Assembly (NCBI RefSeq): GCF_021608225.1 | Contig: NZ_JAKIJS010000001.1 | Location: 1,798,001-1,862,000 of the forward strand | Direction: 5' to 3' | Source of the DNA: Pseudalkalibacillus berkeleyi | GTDB lineage: Bacteria; Bacillota; Bacilli; Bacillales; Fictibacillaceae | Length of the DNA: 64,000 nt | Part shown: positions 56,939-64,000 of the stretch, piece after piece | Position numbering within the stretch: the first letter of the stretch is position 1 | Layout: each line of letters opens with the position of its first letter | Program-made: the position numbers and the translations under genes | Notes under the pieces: generated by a model | Databases searched by the model: none | Seen by the model: only the letters and a program-made list of their open reading frames with translations | What the model was told of the DNA's origin: nothing

Positions 56939-57754
56939 CTACTTTACAGAGCCTTCTGCGATCCCTTTAATAATATGTTTTTGTAAGAAGAAGTAAACGA
57001 TGATCACTGGAATAATCGCAATTGCTAGTCCTGCTAATGCTAAATGCCATTGTTTTGTATACTCTCCAAAGAAGAAGAACATTTTTAAAGGAATCGTCTC
57101 ATTACCGGTCTTATTAATAACTAAAGATGGGAGAAGGTAGTCATTCCAAATCCATATGATATTTAATATGGCTACGGTTACCGTAATCGGTTTCAACATC
57201 GGGAATATAATATACCAAAATACTTGAAATCTACTTGCACCATCAATTGTTGCAGCTTCGTCTAGTGATTTCGAAATACCACTCAAAGCCCCGTGATAAA
57301 GGAAAATGGACAAACTGGCTCCAAAACCTAAATACATGAAAATTAAACCGGCTTTGTTCAACATGTCTACCTTTCCGAAAATCGCAATTAATGGAATCAT
57401 AACGGATTGGAAAGGAATAAGCATGGCAGCGACGAATAGGAAAAAGATGAAAATACTCATTTTTCCGCCTTTACGTGACAATGCATAAGCCGCCATAGAT
57501 GAAAAAATGATGATGATGACGACTGCTAATGTTGTTATTAGTACAGAGTTAAATAACGTTCTCAGAAAATCTAATTCTATAAAGGCTTCTTTATAGTTAT
57601 CAAATGTAAAAATATCAGGAAGCTTCAATGTATCGGTAAATATTTCTTTTTTTGTTTTAAAGGAATTGACGAACATTAGATAAAACGGGGCAAGCCAAAG
57701 AATTGCTAGAGTCAGCCCGAGTATAGGTATTAAGAATTTCGAATTTCTTCTCAT
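56939..57754 (-). CDS. Sugar ABC transporter permease (MalG type)
   Basis: 271 residues, six helices, EAA loop EAATIDGASRFQVFWYIIFP near 165, the CUT1 signature that docks the ATPase. The ATG overlaps the stop of the MalF-type gene (TAATG) with GGGAGGTTG upstream. Confidence 0.93.
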   Translation of the reverse strand: MRRNSKFLIPILGLTLAILWLAPFYLMFVNSFKTKKEIFTDTLKLPDIFTFDNYKEAFIELDFLRTLFNSVLITTLAVVIIIIFSSMAAYALSRKGGKMSIFIFFLFVAAMLIPFQSVMIPLIAIFGKVDMLNKAGLIFMYLGFGASLSIFLYHGALSGISKSLDEAATIDGASRFQVFWYIIFPMLKPITVTVAILNIIWIWNDYLLPSLVINKTGNETIPLKMFFFFGEYTKQWHLALAGLAIAIIPVIIVYFFLQKHIIKGIAEGSVK

Positions 57755-58614
57755 TACAATTCAACCTCCCGTTTCTTGTTTATGTAAACTTGTGTCAGTG
57801 AGATAGTAGCTACGATCAGGAAGAATATAACCGCTTTTGCCTGTGCAAATGCCATAGCATTTTCTACAAAGGCTGTATTGTAAATTTCCATCGCAACCAT
57901 CTGAGTGGAATTATATGGTCCTCCACCTGTTAAGGATAGGTTTTGATCATACAGTTTAAATGAGTTTGATAGAGTTAAAAATAGACTAACTGTAAATGCT
58001 GGCATAACTAGAGGTAATGTAACGTGAAAGAAACGTTGGAATGAATTAGCACCATCTATTTGCGCCGATTCTAATAATTCTCTTGGTACACCTTCTAAGA
58101 AAGATATATAGATGACCATAACATAACCTGCTAATTGCCAACTCATCAGAATTGCCAGCGCCCAAAACCCTGTCTCTTCTGTTGCCAACCATACCTTGAG
58201 CCCTTCAACCCCTAAAATGTCTCCAATGCTTGAAAACACTTTAATAAAGATAAATTGCCAAATGAATCCTAAAATAAGCCCACCGATCAAGTTCGGCATA
58301 AAAAATATCGTTCTTAATACATGATTACCTTTAAACTTCTGCGTAACGAGTAGAGCTAATGATAATCCAAAGAAATTGATCAGGAATACAGACACAACTG
58401 TAAATTTCGTTGTAAACCATAATGAGTTTCTAAATTCTTCATCACCTATTAATGCTTTATAATGATCAAGGCCAACAAAGCTAGTGGTATAAATACCATT
58501 CCAGTCAGTAAAAGAATAATAAATCCCATACATCAATGGAAGAATGACAACAGCCACTAATGCAATTAGTACTGGAGCCAAGAACACCCAATACCACAAA
58601 TTTCCTTTCCGCAT
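57754..58614 (-). CDS. Sugar ABC transporter permease (MalF type)
   Basis: 286 residues, six helices, EAA loop ESAQIDGANSFQRFFHVTLP near 180. CUT1 family. No large periplasmic P2 loop, as is usual in Gram-positive MalF proteins. Pairs with the MalG-type gene. No ATP-binding subunit is encoded in the cluster. Confidence 0.93.
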   Translation of the reverse strand: MRKGNLWYWVFLAPVLIALVAVVILPLMYGIYYSFTDWNGIYTTSFVGLDHYKALIGDEEFRNSLWFTTKFTVVSVFLINFFGLSLALLVTQKFKGNHVLRTIFFMPNLIGGLILGFIWQFIFIKVFSSIGDILGVEGLKVWLATEETGFWALAILMSWQLAGYVMVIYISFLEGVPRELLESAQIDGANSFQRFFHVTLPLVMPAFTVSLFLTLSNSFKLYDQNLSLTGGGPYNSTQMVAMEIYNTAFVENAMAFAQAKAVIFFLIVATISLTQVYINKKREVEL

Positions 58615-58643
58615 CTGAAATCCTCCTTAGGTGGTGTTACATT

Positions 58644-58680
58644 TAAAAAAAGAGAGGAAACAAAGTCTTCACTTTGTTCC
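58644..58680 (-). terminator. Attenuating hairpin after binding-protein gene
   Basis: GGAACAAAG / CTTTGTTTCC stem (58656-58680) then TCTCTTTTTTT on the minus strand, between binding-protein and permease genes. It should give excess binding protein over permease. Confidence 0.7.
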
Positions 58681-58694
58681 CCATTTGTCTATCA

Positions 58695-59987
58695 TTATTT
58701 TCTAGCTTTTTCCCAAGCTTCTTGAGATTCGCTAACTAACTCTTTCCAGCTCATTTTGTCACTTAAATATTTTTGAATGTTTATACCTAGCTCTTGTTGG
58801 CCCCATCCGGTCGGATAGCCCATGAATGTCCACGATAAGGTTTTACCATTCTGAGCGTACTCATAAATATCTTTTGCTAAGGGATCCGAAATTTTGGATG
58901 TGTCGTAACCCTCATATGCAGGGATGAATTTGAAGTCTTCTAATACAGTTGTTTTACCAGTTTCAGAAGTATATAACCAATCTAAGAACGCTTTTGCTGC
59001 TTCAATTTCTTTAGCATCCTTGTTGCTGTTTACAGCCCAGTACATCGGAACTCCAACTGGCATAGAATCTTCTTTATAACCTTCAACTGGGATAGGAAGC
59101 ATACCAATACCTGAGTTTGCTAACTCTTCATCAATTCCCGCAATTGAGCCATATGCCCAGTTACCTTGCTGAATCATCGCTACTTTACCAGTAGAGAATA
59201 ATTCTTCTACTTGTTGAGAATAGTCAAGGTTCACAGTAGGTTGAGCAGAATACTCGTTTTGTAAATCTAGTACTTTTTTAAATGCATCACTATGAGTGAA
59301 TTCAACTTTGTTAGAATCAAATGCATTTAATACATTTTGATCAAATTCTGGAGCTAAGAATACGTTAGAGAGGTGTAGTCCAGTCACCCATGTTTCCTTT
59401 GCTGGGAGTGCAAATACTGCTTTAAGGCCCAAATCGTCTTTCTTTTTATCTAAAGTTTGAACTGCACCTTCTAATGCTGCATAGCTAGTAATACTTGCTG
59501 GATCAATTCCTGCTTCTTTTAATACATTTTTGTTATAAATGAATCCGTAACCTTCTTGGTTGTAAGGTAATCCTAATACTTTATCGTCTTTTGTTACCCC
59601 TTCGAGCGTTCCTTTTAGAGCAAGTTCTGCTGCTTTTGTATCAGAAAGATCTGCAAGCTTGTCTGCCCAATCTTTAACATCTTGTGGTCCACCAACGTTG
59701 TAAATAGTTGGCTCGTTACCAGATGCAAATTTTGATTTAAGCGCAGCACCGTAATCCTCACCGCCACCGACCGTAGTGATGTTGATGTTTACGTCTTTAT
59801 TTTCTTTTTCATAAGCTTTAACTACTTCTTCAAATTGTTTTTTGAATTCTACCTTGAATTGAAAAATATCCACTGTTACCTTGTCCTTGTTTGAATCATC
59901 GCCTTCGGATGAGGAACAGCCAACTAAAGCTACACTAATTAATAAACCAAATGAAAGAAGTAATAGACCAATCTTTTTTGCTTTCAC
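58695..59987 (-). CDS. Sugar ABC transporter substrate-binding lipoprotein
   Basis: 430-residue solute-binding protein of the CUT1 (MalE/MsmE) type. Signal peptide with lipobox LVGC, lipidated Cys near residue 24, then SSSEGDDSNKDK linker. The central TGKVAMIQQGNWAYGSI motif is typical of this family. GTG start with GGAGG 8 bases upstream. First gene of the alpha-glucoside operon. Confidence 0.94.
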   Translation of the reverse strand: MKAKKIGLLLLSFGLLISVALVGCSSSEGDDSNKDKVTVDIFQFKVEFKKQFEEVVKAYEKENKDVNINITTVGGGEDYGAALKSKFASGNEPTIYNVGGPQDVKDWADKLADLSDTKAAELALKGTLEGVTKDDKVLGLPYNQEGYGFIYNKNVLKEAGIDPASITSYAALEGAVQTLDKKKDDLGLKAVFALPAKETWVTGLHLSNVFLAPEFDQNVLNAFDSNKVEFTHSDAFKKVLDLQNEYSAQPTVNLDYSQQVEELFSTGKVAMIQQGNWAYGSIAGIDEELANSGIGMLPIPVEGYKEDSMPVGVPMYWAVNSNKDAKEIEAAKAFLDWLYTSETGKTTVLEDFKFIPAYEGYDTSKISDPLAKDIYEYAQNGKTLSWTFMGYPTGWGQQELGINIQKYLSDKMSWKELVSESQEAWEKARK

Positions 59988-60036
59988 GAATGAAACCTCC
60001 CTATTTAATATGTTTTAATACTCCAACCACTCGTTA

Positions 60037-60052
60037 ATGAAAACGTTTGCAT
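60037..60052 (-). promoter_or_regulatory. LacI/cre-type operator O1
   Basis: ATGAAAACGTTTGCAT, a LacI/GalR-type palindrome with the central CG, also a good match to the CcpA cre consensus. It lies 50 bases before the binding-protein start in the leader, where bound repressor would block transcription. Confidence 0.75.
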
Positions 60053-60189
60053 TAATTTCAATAAAATAATTTCAGAAAACACTCTTCTGAAATTGTATGA
60101 GTCGCTTACAATGATGATAAATATTAGTAAAGCACTTATAATATGTAGGTTTTAATTAAGCAACATTTTTAAAATTTCAACAAAAATTG

Positions 60190-60205
60190 ATGCAAACATT
60201 TGCAT
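60190..60205 (-). promoter_or_regulatory. LacI-type operator O2
   Basis: ATGCAAACATTTGCAT: 7-base arms ATGCAAA/TTTGCAT around CA. Same layout as O1 and exactly 153 bases upstream, so a single LacI-family protein could loop the promoter between them. The 340-base gap holds no ORF; a promoter candidate is TTTATC-18-TACAAT. Confidence 0.65.
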
Positions 60206-60292
60206 TGAAGGAGTTGAATTAATCTTAGCACAGTAACTTTTTTCTGACAATTAAAATATTTACCTTTTGCAGAAATTAAATAAAATGAAAAA

Positions 60293-60321
60293 AAGCAAGC
60301 GGTGGCGTCCCCCGCTTGCTT
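60293..60321 (-). terminator. Terminator of the small-peptide array
   Basis: AAGCAAGCGG / CCGCTTGCTT stem followed by TTTTTTTC on the minus strand, 7 bases beyond the last small ORF. Confidence 0.88.
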
Positions 60322-60327
60322 CATAGA

Positions 60328-60471
60328 TTACATCATATTCATAAAGTTTGCGGATTTGTTATGGGCTTCATCCATCATGGACTGTACACGTGTTTGGTGT
60401 TCCAGTGTACTTGGGTCGACTTTCCGCACTCGTTTCATAATCGCCAAAATAAACAATTGAAATGGCATCAT
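60328..60471 (-). CDS. YrzI-family small protein, copy 2
   Basis: 47 residues: MMPFQLFILAIMKRVRKVDP start and a methionine-rich end (FMNMM). An N-terminal hydrophobic stretch is followed by a basic, amphipathic region. GGAGTG 7 bases upstream. Clearly a paralogue of the 49-residue ORF at 60585: both have MMPxxLFxLxIxxxVxK. Resembles the Bacillus tandem small-protein family (YrzI). Function unknown. Confidence 0.75.
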   Translation of the reverse strand: MMPFQLFILAIMKRVRKVDPSTLEHQTRVQSMMDEAHNKSANFMNMM

Positions 60472-60503
60472 ATTGAATCACTCCTTCTCTTTTCATTTTC
60501 CTT

Positions 60504-60560
60504 TCAGGTCGTATCTTTCTCCGTTATCATCCAATCAAGAAACACTTTTCCTCTTATCAT
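60504..60560 (-). CDS. 18-residue peptide in YrzI array
   Basis: MIRGKVFLDWMITEKDTT, with AAAGGAGG 9 bases before the ATG. Lies between the two YrzI-like genes and has proper spacing to both. Coding status is inferred only from the ribosome-binding site. Confidence 0.35.
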   Translation of the reverse strand: MIRGKVFLDWMITEKDTT

Positions 60561-60584
60561 TTTCTTCATCCTCCTTTATATTTT

Positions 60585-60734
60585 CTACATGTTGATCATG
60601 TATTGAATGGCTTTGTCACGGTTTCGATTGTAAAGCTTTTCAACTTGTTGACGTTTGTTGATGTCTTCAAATGTTGTTTCAGTTTTTAATACTTTTTGTA
60701 CTATGGTTAAGACAAATAAATGCATCGGCATCAT
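60585..60734 (-). CDS. YrzI-family small protein, copy 1
   Basis: 49 residues: MMPMHLFVLTIVQKVLKTET start, then charged NKRQQVEKLYNRNRDKAIQY and end MINM. GGAGGG 7 bases before the ATG. The hydrophobic start and the V-E-K-x-Y-x-x-N pattern fit YrzI-like small proteins, which occur as tandem copies in the Bacillus group. Confidence 0.78.
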   Translation of the reverse strand: MMPMHLFVLTIVQKVLKTETTFEDINKRQQVEKLYNRNRDKAIQYMINM

Positions 60735-60761
60735 AGTGGATCCCTCCTTTCTATGATTGAG

Positions 60762-60821
60762 CTATTCAGGGTTATACCCCACTTGAGCCAAATACGGTCT
60801 TTCTTGATTTTCTTTCCACAT
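60762..60821 (-). CDS. 19-residue peptide in YrzI array
   Basis: MWKENQERPYLAQVGYNPE, with AAAGGAGG 7 bases upstream. An ATG four bases earlier opens another 17-codon frame but is only 3 bases from GGAGG. No homologue recognised. Coding status inferred from the strong site. Confidence 0.4.
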   Translation of the reverse strand: MWKENQERPYLAQVGYNPE

Positions 60822-60854
60822 GCATAATCCTCCTTTCGTTTTTATATATAAAAA

Positions 60855-60880
60855 CGCCACAAGGATCACTCCCTGTGGCG
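60855..60880 (-). terminator. Hairpin T2 in small-peptide array
   Basis: Minus-strand CGCCACAGGG / CCTTGTGGCG stem plus TTTTTATATAT. Near-copy of hairpin T1 located 66 bases upstream in the transcript. Confidence 0.75.
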
Positions 60881-60923
60881 CATAATAGACAATTAGACAG
60901 AATGAACCGTCTAAAAGGCATAT

Positions 60924-60952
60924 AAAAACCACAGGCAGTTGTTGACCTGTGG
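60924..60952 (-). terminator. Hairpin T1 in small-peptide array
   Basis: Minus-strand CCACAGG / CCTGTGG stem, 10-base loop, then TTTTTATA. Lies after the 27-residue ORF; shares GCCACAGG with T2. Confidence 0.75.
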
Positions 60953-60974
60953 CGATTTTAACAAGATTCAATGT

Positions 60975-61058
60975 TTAAAAATCGTTCGTTTCACTGGTCG
61001 AACTACTTTTGTTAAATTGTATTTGTTTAGCTGCATACCATTTTTGGTTGATCATCAT
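60975..61058 (-). CDS. 27-residue peptide, first gene of small-peptide array
   Basis: MMINQKWYAAKQIQFNKSSS plus STSETNDF. AAAGGAGG stands 9 bases before the ATG and a consensus promoter just ahead of that. Hydrophilic, basic first half, serine-rich second half. No homologue recognised. It ends 23 bases before hairpin T1, so it forms a complete expression unit. Confidence 0.5.
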   Translation of the reverse strand: MMINQKWYAAKQIQFNKSSSTSETNDF

Positions 61059-61098
61059 TTCATTCGACCTCCTTTAGTAATTTTATCCTGCAAAGTGA

Positions 61099-61127
61099 AT
61101 TATACCCATACACATTATATATGTAAA
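61099..61127 (-). promoter_or_regulatory. Promoter of the small-peptide array
   Basis: Minus-strand TTTACA (61122-61127), 17 bases, TATAAT (61099-61104): a nearly perfect sigma-A promoter, transcript start near 61092, 34 bases before the first small ORF. Confidence 0.85.
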
Positions 61128-61142
61128 CCCCAAATATTAAAA

Positions 61143-61808
61143 TTATTGACTTTTTTCTAAAAATGGGTTTTTCCATTCCATTAATACACCATAATTTGCT
61201 GATTCAGGATCATCTAAATAATTTGGTAGCAGTTTGACTGGAGTGCGCCCTGTTTTCATTAGAAACGAAACAACAGGGTCCTTATATGATCCAGTGATGA
61301 TTTCTGCCAAGTACTTTTCTGGCGTCATGTGATCTTTCACCTTCTCGTATCCTGGCATACGCGACCCACCTAATACTGCTTCTAATTTCAATTCAACAAC
61401 TAAATGAAACAGCGATTGCATCAAAAGTCTACCCACCCCTGTTCCCCTAAATTTAGGACGAACACTAATATCTACTACATAAAGTACATTGCCGAAGGTT
61501 TGATGTGTTCCGATTGATCCATTGTCAGTGATCTCATTCCAAGTGTGATCTTCACCATTGTAATCGACGATGAGTGTTGTAATCGAACCAGCAAGAATTC
61601 CATCCACTTCAGCACAAATTGCTCCCTTTGGAAAATGACGAAGATGAGAGGCTAACTGGTCCTTTGTCCACCATAAATCAGAAGGAAATGGGGGGGGGAA
61701 GCATTCTTTTTGTATGGCGATCAACTGGTCAAAGTCATTATTCGTATAGTTTCGAATTGTCGTTTTGAACGGCAGATCTTTATAAAATAAGTACTGAGAG
61801 AATTGCAT
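61143..61808 (-). CDS. GNAT family N-acetyltransferase
   Basis: 221 residues from the ATG at 61808, preceded by AAGGAG at 10 bases; a longer in-frame reading has no site. Acetyl-CoA motif ISVRPKFRGTGVGRLLMQSL near 122-141, preceded by the beta-4 strand VLYVVD. The C-terminal GGSRMPGY and DPVVSFLMKTGR resemble the GNAT part of the nitrilase fusion proteins such as YhcX. A run of nine C residues encodes the PPP of CFPPPFPSD near residue 37. Substrate unknown. Confidence 0.87.
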   Translation of the reverse strand: MQFSQYLFYKDLPFKTTIRNYTNNDFDQLIAIQKECFPPPFPSDLWWTKDQLASHLRHFPKGAICAEVDGILAGSITTLIVDYNGEDHTWNEITDNGSIGTHQTFGNVLYVVDISVRPKFRGTGVGRLLMQSLFHLVVELKLEAVLGGSRMPGYEKVKDHMTPEKYLAEIITGSYKDPVVSFLMKTGRTPVKLLPNYLDDPESANYGVLMEWKNPFLEKSQ

Positions 61809-61880
61809 AGAGTCGTTTCTCCTTGTCCACTTTGTCGTACGTATATATTTTGCTATGTAAACAGAGACTCCTGCATGCAA

Positions 61881-61911
61881 CAAAAAAAGAAAGGACCTTT
61901 GCCCTTCCTTT
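61881..61911 (-). terminator. Terminator after yrhC
   Basis: Short AAAGGA / TCCTTT stem with CTTTTTTTG tail on the minus strand. Confidence 0.6.
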
Positions 61912-61917
61912 AATAAT

Positions 61918-62154
61918 CTATTGATTTGTATTTAGTTTCTTCTTCCATACCGATATTTTCCGATAAAAGACTAAAGCTACTCCGATTGATGTATAGCTTG
62001 CACTTAATAATATAAGTTGGTCAGCTGTCTCTTTTCCTTCAAAAGGGACGATACTGCCAATATAAAGAAAAGCACTCAATGATAGTAGTACAAAGCTAAA
62101 CCGTTTGAAGTCAGCAATCTTATCTTTGATGTTTCGTACCATTTCCTTAGACAA
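61918..62154 (-). CDS. yrhC: YrhC-like membrane protein
   Basis: 78-residue protein with two membrane helices (about 20-38 and 48-65): DFKRFSFVLLSLSAFLYIG is close to the corresponding segment of B. subtilis YrhC, which also follows mccB. TTG at 62154 is chosen (AAGGGGTG 6 bases upstream); a GTG three codons earlier overlaps that site. Function unknown. Confidence 0.8.
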   Translation of the reverse strand: MSKEMVRNIKDKIADFKRFSFVLLSLSAFLYIGSIVPFEGKETADQLILLSASYTSIGVALVFYRKISVWKKKLNTNQ

Positions 62155-62328
62155 TTTCCCCACCCCTTACTAAACCTATCCTAACATGATTTTTGTAAGA
62201 AATATGGGAAATTCAGAAAATTCCTCAAGTTACCAATGTAACATATGGAAGACTCTAATAGTAAAAGATATTCTCTGTACTACATCTGGGATATTCTGTT
62301 TTCTTCTTTTCAAAGACAATTCAACCAA

Positions 62329-62363
62329 CAAAAAAGAGCACGGTTGCCCATGCTCTTTTTTTA
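62329..62363 (-). terminator. Terminator after mccB
   Basis: AAAAAGAGCA / TGCTCTTTTT stem, 10-base loop and T run, 6 bases past mccB. Confidence 0.88.
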
Positions 62364-62368
62364 AGATA

Positions 62369-63505
62369 TTATCCCTCTAATGCTTGTTTCAAGTCTTCGA
62401 TCAAGTCCTCTGCATCTTCAATTCCTACTGAGATTCGTAGTAAGCCGTCTGTGATGCCGAGTTCGTCACGACGGTCCTTTGGGATCGATGCGTGTGTCAT
62501 ACGTGCAGGAGCTGAGATTAAACTTTCAACTGCACCTAAACTTTCAGCCAAAGTGAAGTAACGGACTTTACTTAATACTTGATCCGCTCGCTCTTCACTC
62601 CCTACATCGAAAGAGATCATTCCGCCAAACCCACCTGCTTGACGCTTAGAAAGCTCGTGACCTGGGTGAGACTTAAGTCCAGGATAGTAAATTTTCGTTA
62701 CAGCTGGATGCCCATCTAGGAACTCTGCAATTTGTTTCGTATTACTTTCCGTCGCTTCCATTCTTAATCCAAGCGTCTTAATACCACGGATCAATAACCA
62801 AGAATCCTGTGGTCCGAGGACAGCGCCTGCTGAGTTTTGGATGAAGTGTAACTCTTCAGCTAGTTTCTTCGAATTCACAACGGCTAACCCTGCTACAACA
62901 TCACTGTGGCCACCGATATATTTCGTCGCACTATGCAACACGATATCTGCACCGTGTGTTATTGGTGTTTGCCAATATGGCGTGTTGAACGTATTATCAA
63001 CAATCAACAACACATCATTAGCTTTTGCGATTTTAGAAGCCCCATCAATATCAGTAACTTTCAAAAGTGGATTCGTAGGCGTTTCTACATAGATTGCACG
63101 TGTATTGTCTTGGATTGCATTTTCAATGTTCTCCAAGTTACTCGTATCAACGAATGTGGACTCCAGTCCTAGACGGTTCAAAACTTTTGAGACGAGGCGA
63201 TATGTTCCACCGTACACATCATCAGTAAATACAACATGATCTCCAGTGTTGAACATCATCATGATCGAGTTGATCGCTGCCATACCCGATCCGAAAGCAA
63301 ATCCTGCTTCCCCTTCTTCCAAGTCCTTGATTAACTCTTCTAAAGCATGACGAGTCGGGTTGCCAGTCCGTGAATACTCATATCCTTTAAAATTGCCGAC
63401 GCTTTCTTGTTTATACGTACTCACCTGATAGATTGGAGTAGAAACTGCACCTGTTTGCTCATCACCAACAATACCAGCATGAATCATTTTAGTCTTTGGC
63501 TTCAT
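62369..63505 (-). CDS. mccB: Cystathionine gamma-lyase / homocysteine gamma-lyase MccB
   Basis: 378-residue PLP enzyme of the Cys/Met metabolism family. PLP lysine in LHSATKYIGGHSDVVAG near 197, YSRTGNPTR near 45-53, and DNTFNTPYWQTP near 170. Position directly after the CysK-type gene marks it as MccB, converting cystathionine to cysteine in reverse transsulfuration, rather than MetI/MetC. ATG is 2 bases past the mccA stop. Confidence 0.92.
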   Translation of the reverse strand: MKPKTKMIHAGIVGDEQTGAVSTPIYQVSTYKQESVGNFKGYEYSRTGNPTRHALEELIKDLEEGEAGFAFGSGMAAINSIMMMFNTGDHVVFTDDVYGGTYRLVSKVLNRLGLESTFVDTSNLENIENAIQDNTRAIYVETPTNPLLKVTDIDGASKIAKANDVLLIVDNTFNTPYWQTPITHGADIVLHSATKYIGGHSDVVAGLAVVNSKKLAEELHFIQNSAGAVLGPQDSWLLIRGIKTLGLRMEATESNTKQIAEFLDGHPAVTKIYYPGLKSHPGHELSKRQAGGFGGMISFDVGSEERADQVLSKVRYFTLAESLGAVESLISAPARMTHASIPKDRRDELGITDGLLRISVGIEDAEDLIEDLKQALEG

Positions 63506-63506
63506 C

Positions 63507-64000
63507 TTACATGCCTCCTTGATAGATCTTTTTACTTAAGTAGCGCTCACTGCTGTCTGCAAAGATCGTTACGATATGGCTACCTGGTTCTGCCTTTTCC
63601 GCTTCGATTAAAGCAGCATGTAAGGCTGCACCAGAGGAACTTCCGACGAGTAGTCCTTCTTTTTGAGCAAGCTCTTTTACACGTTGAAATGCATCTACAT
63701 CATCAACGGTATGAATCGCATCAAAATAAGAAGTGTCCATATATGCTGGTAAGAACTCCATACCAATACCCTCTGTTTTGTGCGGGCCTGGTTCTGCACC
63801 ATTTAGGATTGATCCTTCTGGTTCAACAATGACCGTCTTGATTTCTTGATTTTGCTCTTTCAAATAACGAGCCGTTCCCATGAACGTTCCACCAGTACCT
63901 GCACCTGCTAGGAAAATATCTACCTTACCGTCAAGCGCATCATAAATTTCTGGTGCCAGGGATTTATAATACGTGTTCGGATTTGCAGGATTTGCAAATT
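63507..64000 (-). CDS. mccA: Cystathionine beta-synthase MccA (partial, 5' end outside)
   Basis: C-terminal 164 residues of a CysK/CBS-family PLP enzyme; reading continues without a stop to the window end. Visible parts: FANPANPNTYYKS, the PLP phosphate-binding loop GAGTGGTFMGTARYLKE, VEPEGS, and the late GLLVGSSSGAALHAA. In B. subtilis mccA (yrhA) precedes mccB and makes cystathionine from O-acetylserine and homocysteine. An internal ATG gives an apparent shorter ORF, but this is not the real start. Alternative: plain O-acetylserine sulfhydrylase. Confidence 0.9.
   Translation of the reverse strand, partial: FANPANPNTYYKSLAPEIYDALDGKVDIFLAGAGTGGTFMGTARYLKEQNQEIKTVIVEPEGSILNGAEPGPHKTEGIGMEFLPAYMDTSYFDAIHTVDDVDAFQRVKELAQKEGLLVGSSSGAALHAALIEAEKAEPGSHIVTIFADSSERYLSKKIYQGGM

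Noticed and set aside
60762-60971. A 69-codon minus-strand ORF covering hairpins T1 and T2
   Set aside because: It reads through two terminator hairpins, lacks a ribosome-binding site at its start and contains the strong GGAGG site of the 19-codon ORF.
62186-62380. 64-codon plus-strand ORF between mccB and yrhC
   Set aside because: Crosses the mccB terminator and enters mccB antisense; no ribosome-binding site.
63507-63881. A complete 124-residue protein starting at 63881
   Set aside because: The frame continues upstream to the window end with the conserved PLP loop GAGTGGTF, so this is an internal methionine of a larger enzyme.

Overview
The window is chromosomal DNA of an endospore-forming Firmicute of the Bacillaceae, AT-rich and with strong GGAGG ribosome-binding sites. 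The sporulation genes yqfC/yqfD, gpr, yqxA, sda and sigK, the hrcA-dnaK operon, the comE operon and the desaturase/DesK-DesR set all have close relatives in Bacillus subtilis. A complete seven-subunit-type Mrp antiporter would fit a salt- or alkali-tolerant member, but the genus cannot be fixed from the sequence. There are no tRNA, rRNA, prophage or IS genes and no CRISPR array.

Bases 1-37,600 are almost perfectly syntenic with the B. subtilis sda-to-dgkA core block, mostly on the minus strand. Read in the direction of transcription it runs: yqeG-yqeH-aroE-yqeI-nadD-yqeK-rsfS-yqeM (nutrient and ribosome-assembly genes); comEA-comEB-comEC (DNA uptake) with divergent comER; holA, rpsT, gpr, yqxA, lepA and hemW; the CIRCE-controlled hrcA-grpE-dnaK-dnaJ-prmA-rsmE-mtaB heat-shock operon, followed by deoC; rpsU-yqeY; a sigma-W-type promoter driving yqeZ-floA-yqfB; and yqfC-yqfD-phoH-pgpH-ybeY-dgkA. 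Differences from the usual layout are the loss of spoIIP between gpr and yqxA, deoC beside mtaB, and a 280-bp palindromic repeat element.

Bases 37,600-64,000 are a more variable mosaic: an mrp Na+/H+ antiporter operon that lacks mrpB; an array of nearly seven 52-bp tandem repeats; pssA, pepF, a HAD phosphatase, a cation-diffusion facilitator and an uninterrupted sigK; desR-desK-des with a recognisable DesR operator; a six-gene alpha-glucoside uptake and hydrolysis cluster (binding protein, two permeases, LacI regulator, two GH13 alpha-glucosidases of apparently different linkage preference, no ATPase) with two LacI-type operators; an unannotated array of five tiny ORFs (two of the YrzI small-protein family) with its own promoter and duplicated hairpins; and the reverse transsulfuration genes mccA (cut by the window end)-mccB-yrhC with a GNAT acetyltransferase.

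The most interesting items are the small-peptide array at 60.3-61.1 kb, the mrp operon without mrpB, the 52-bp repeat array, a 24-residue membrane peptide gene beside pepF, and the DnaA-box cluster in front of sda.
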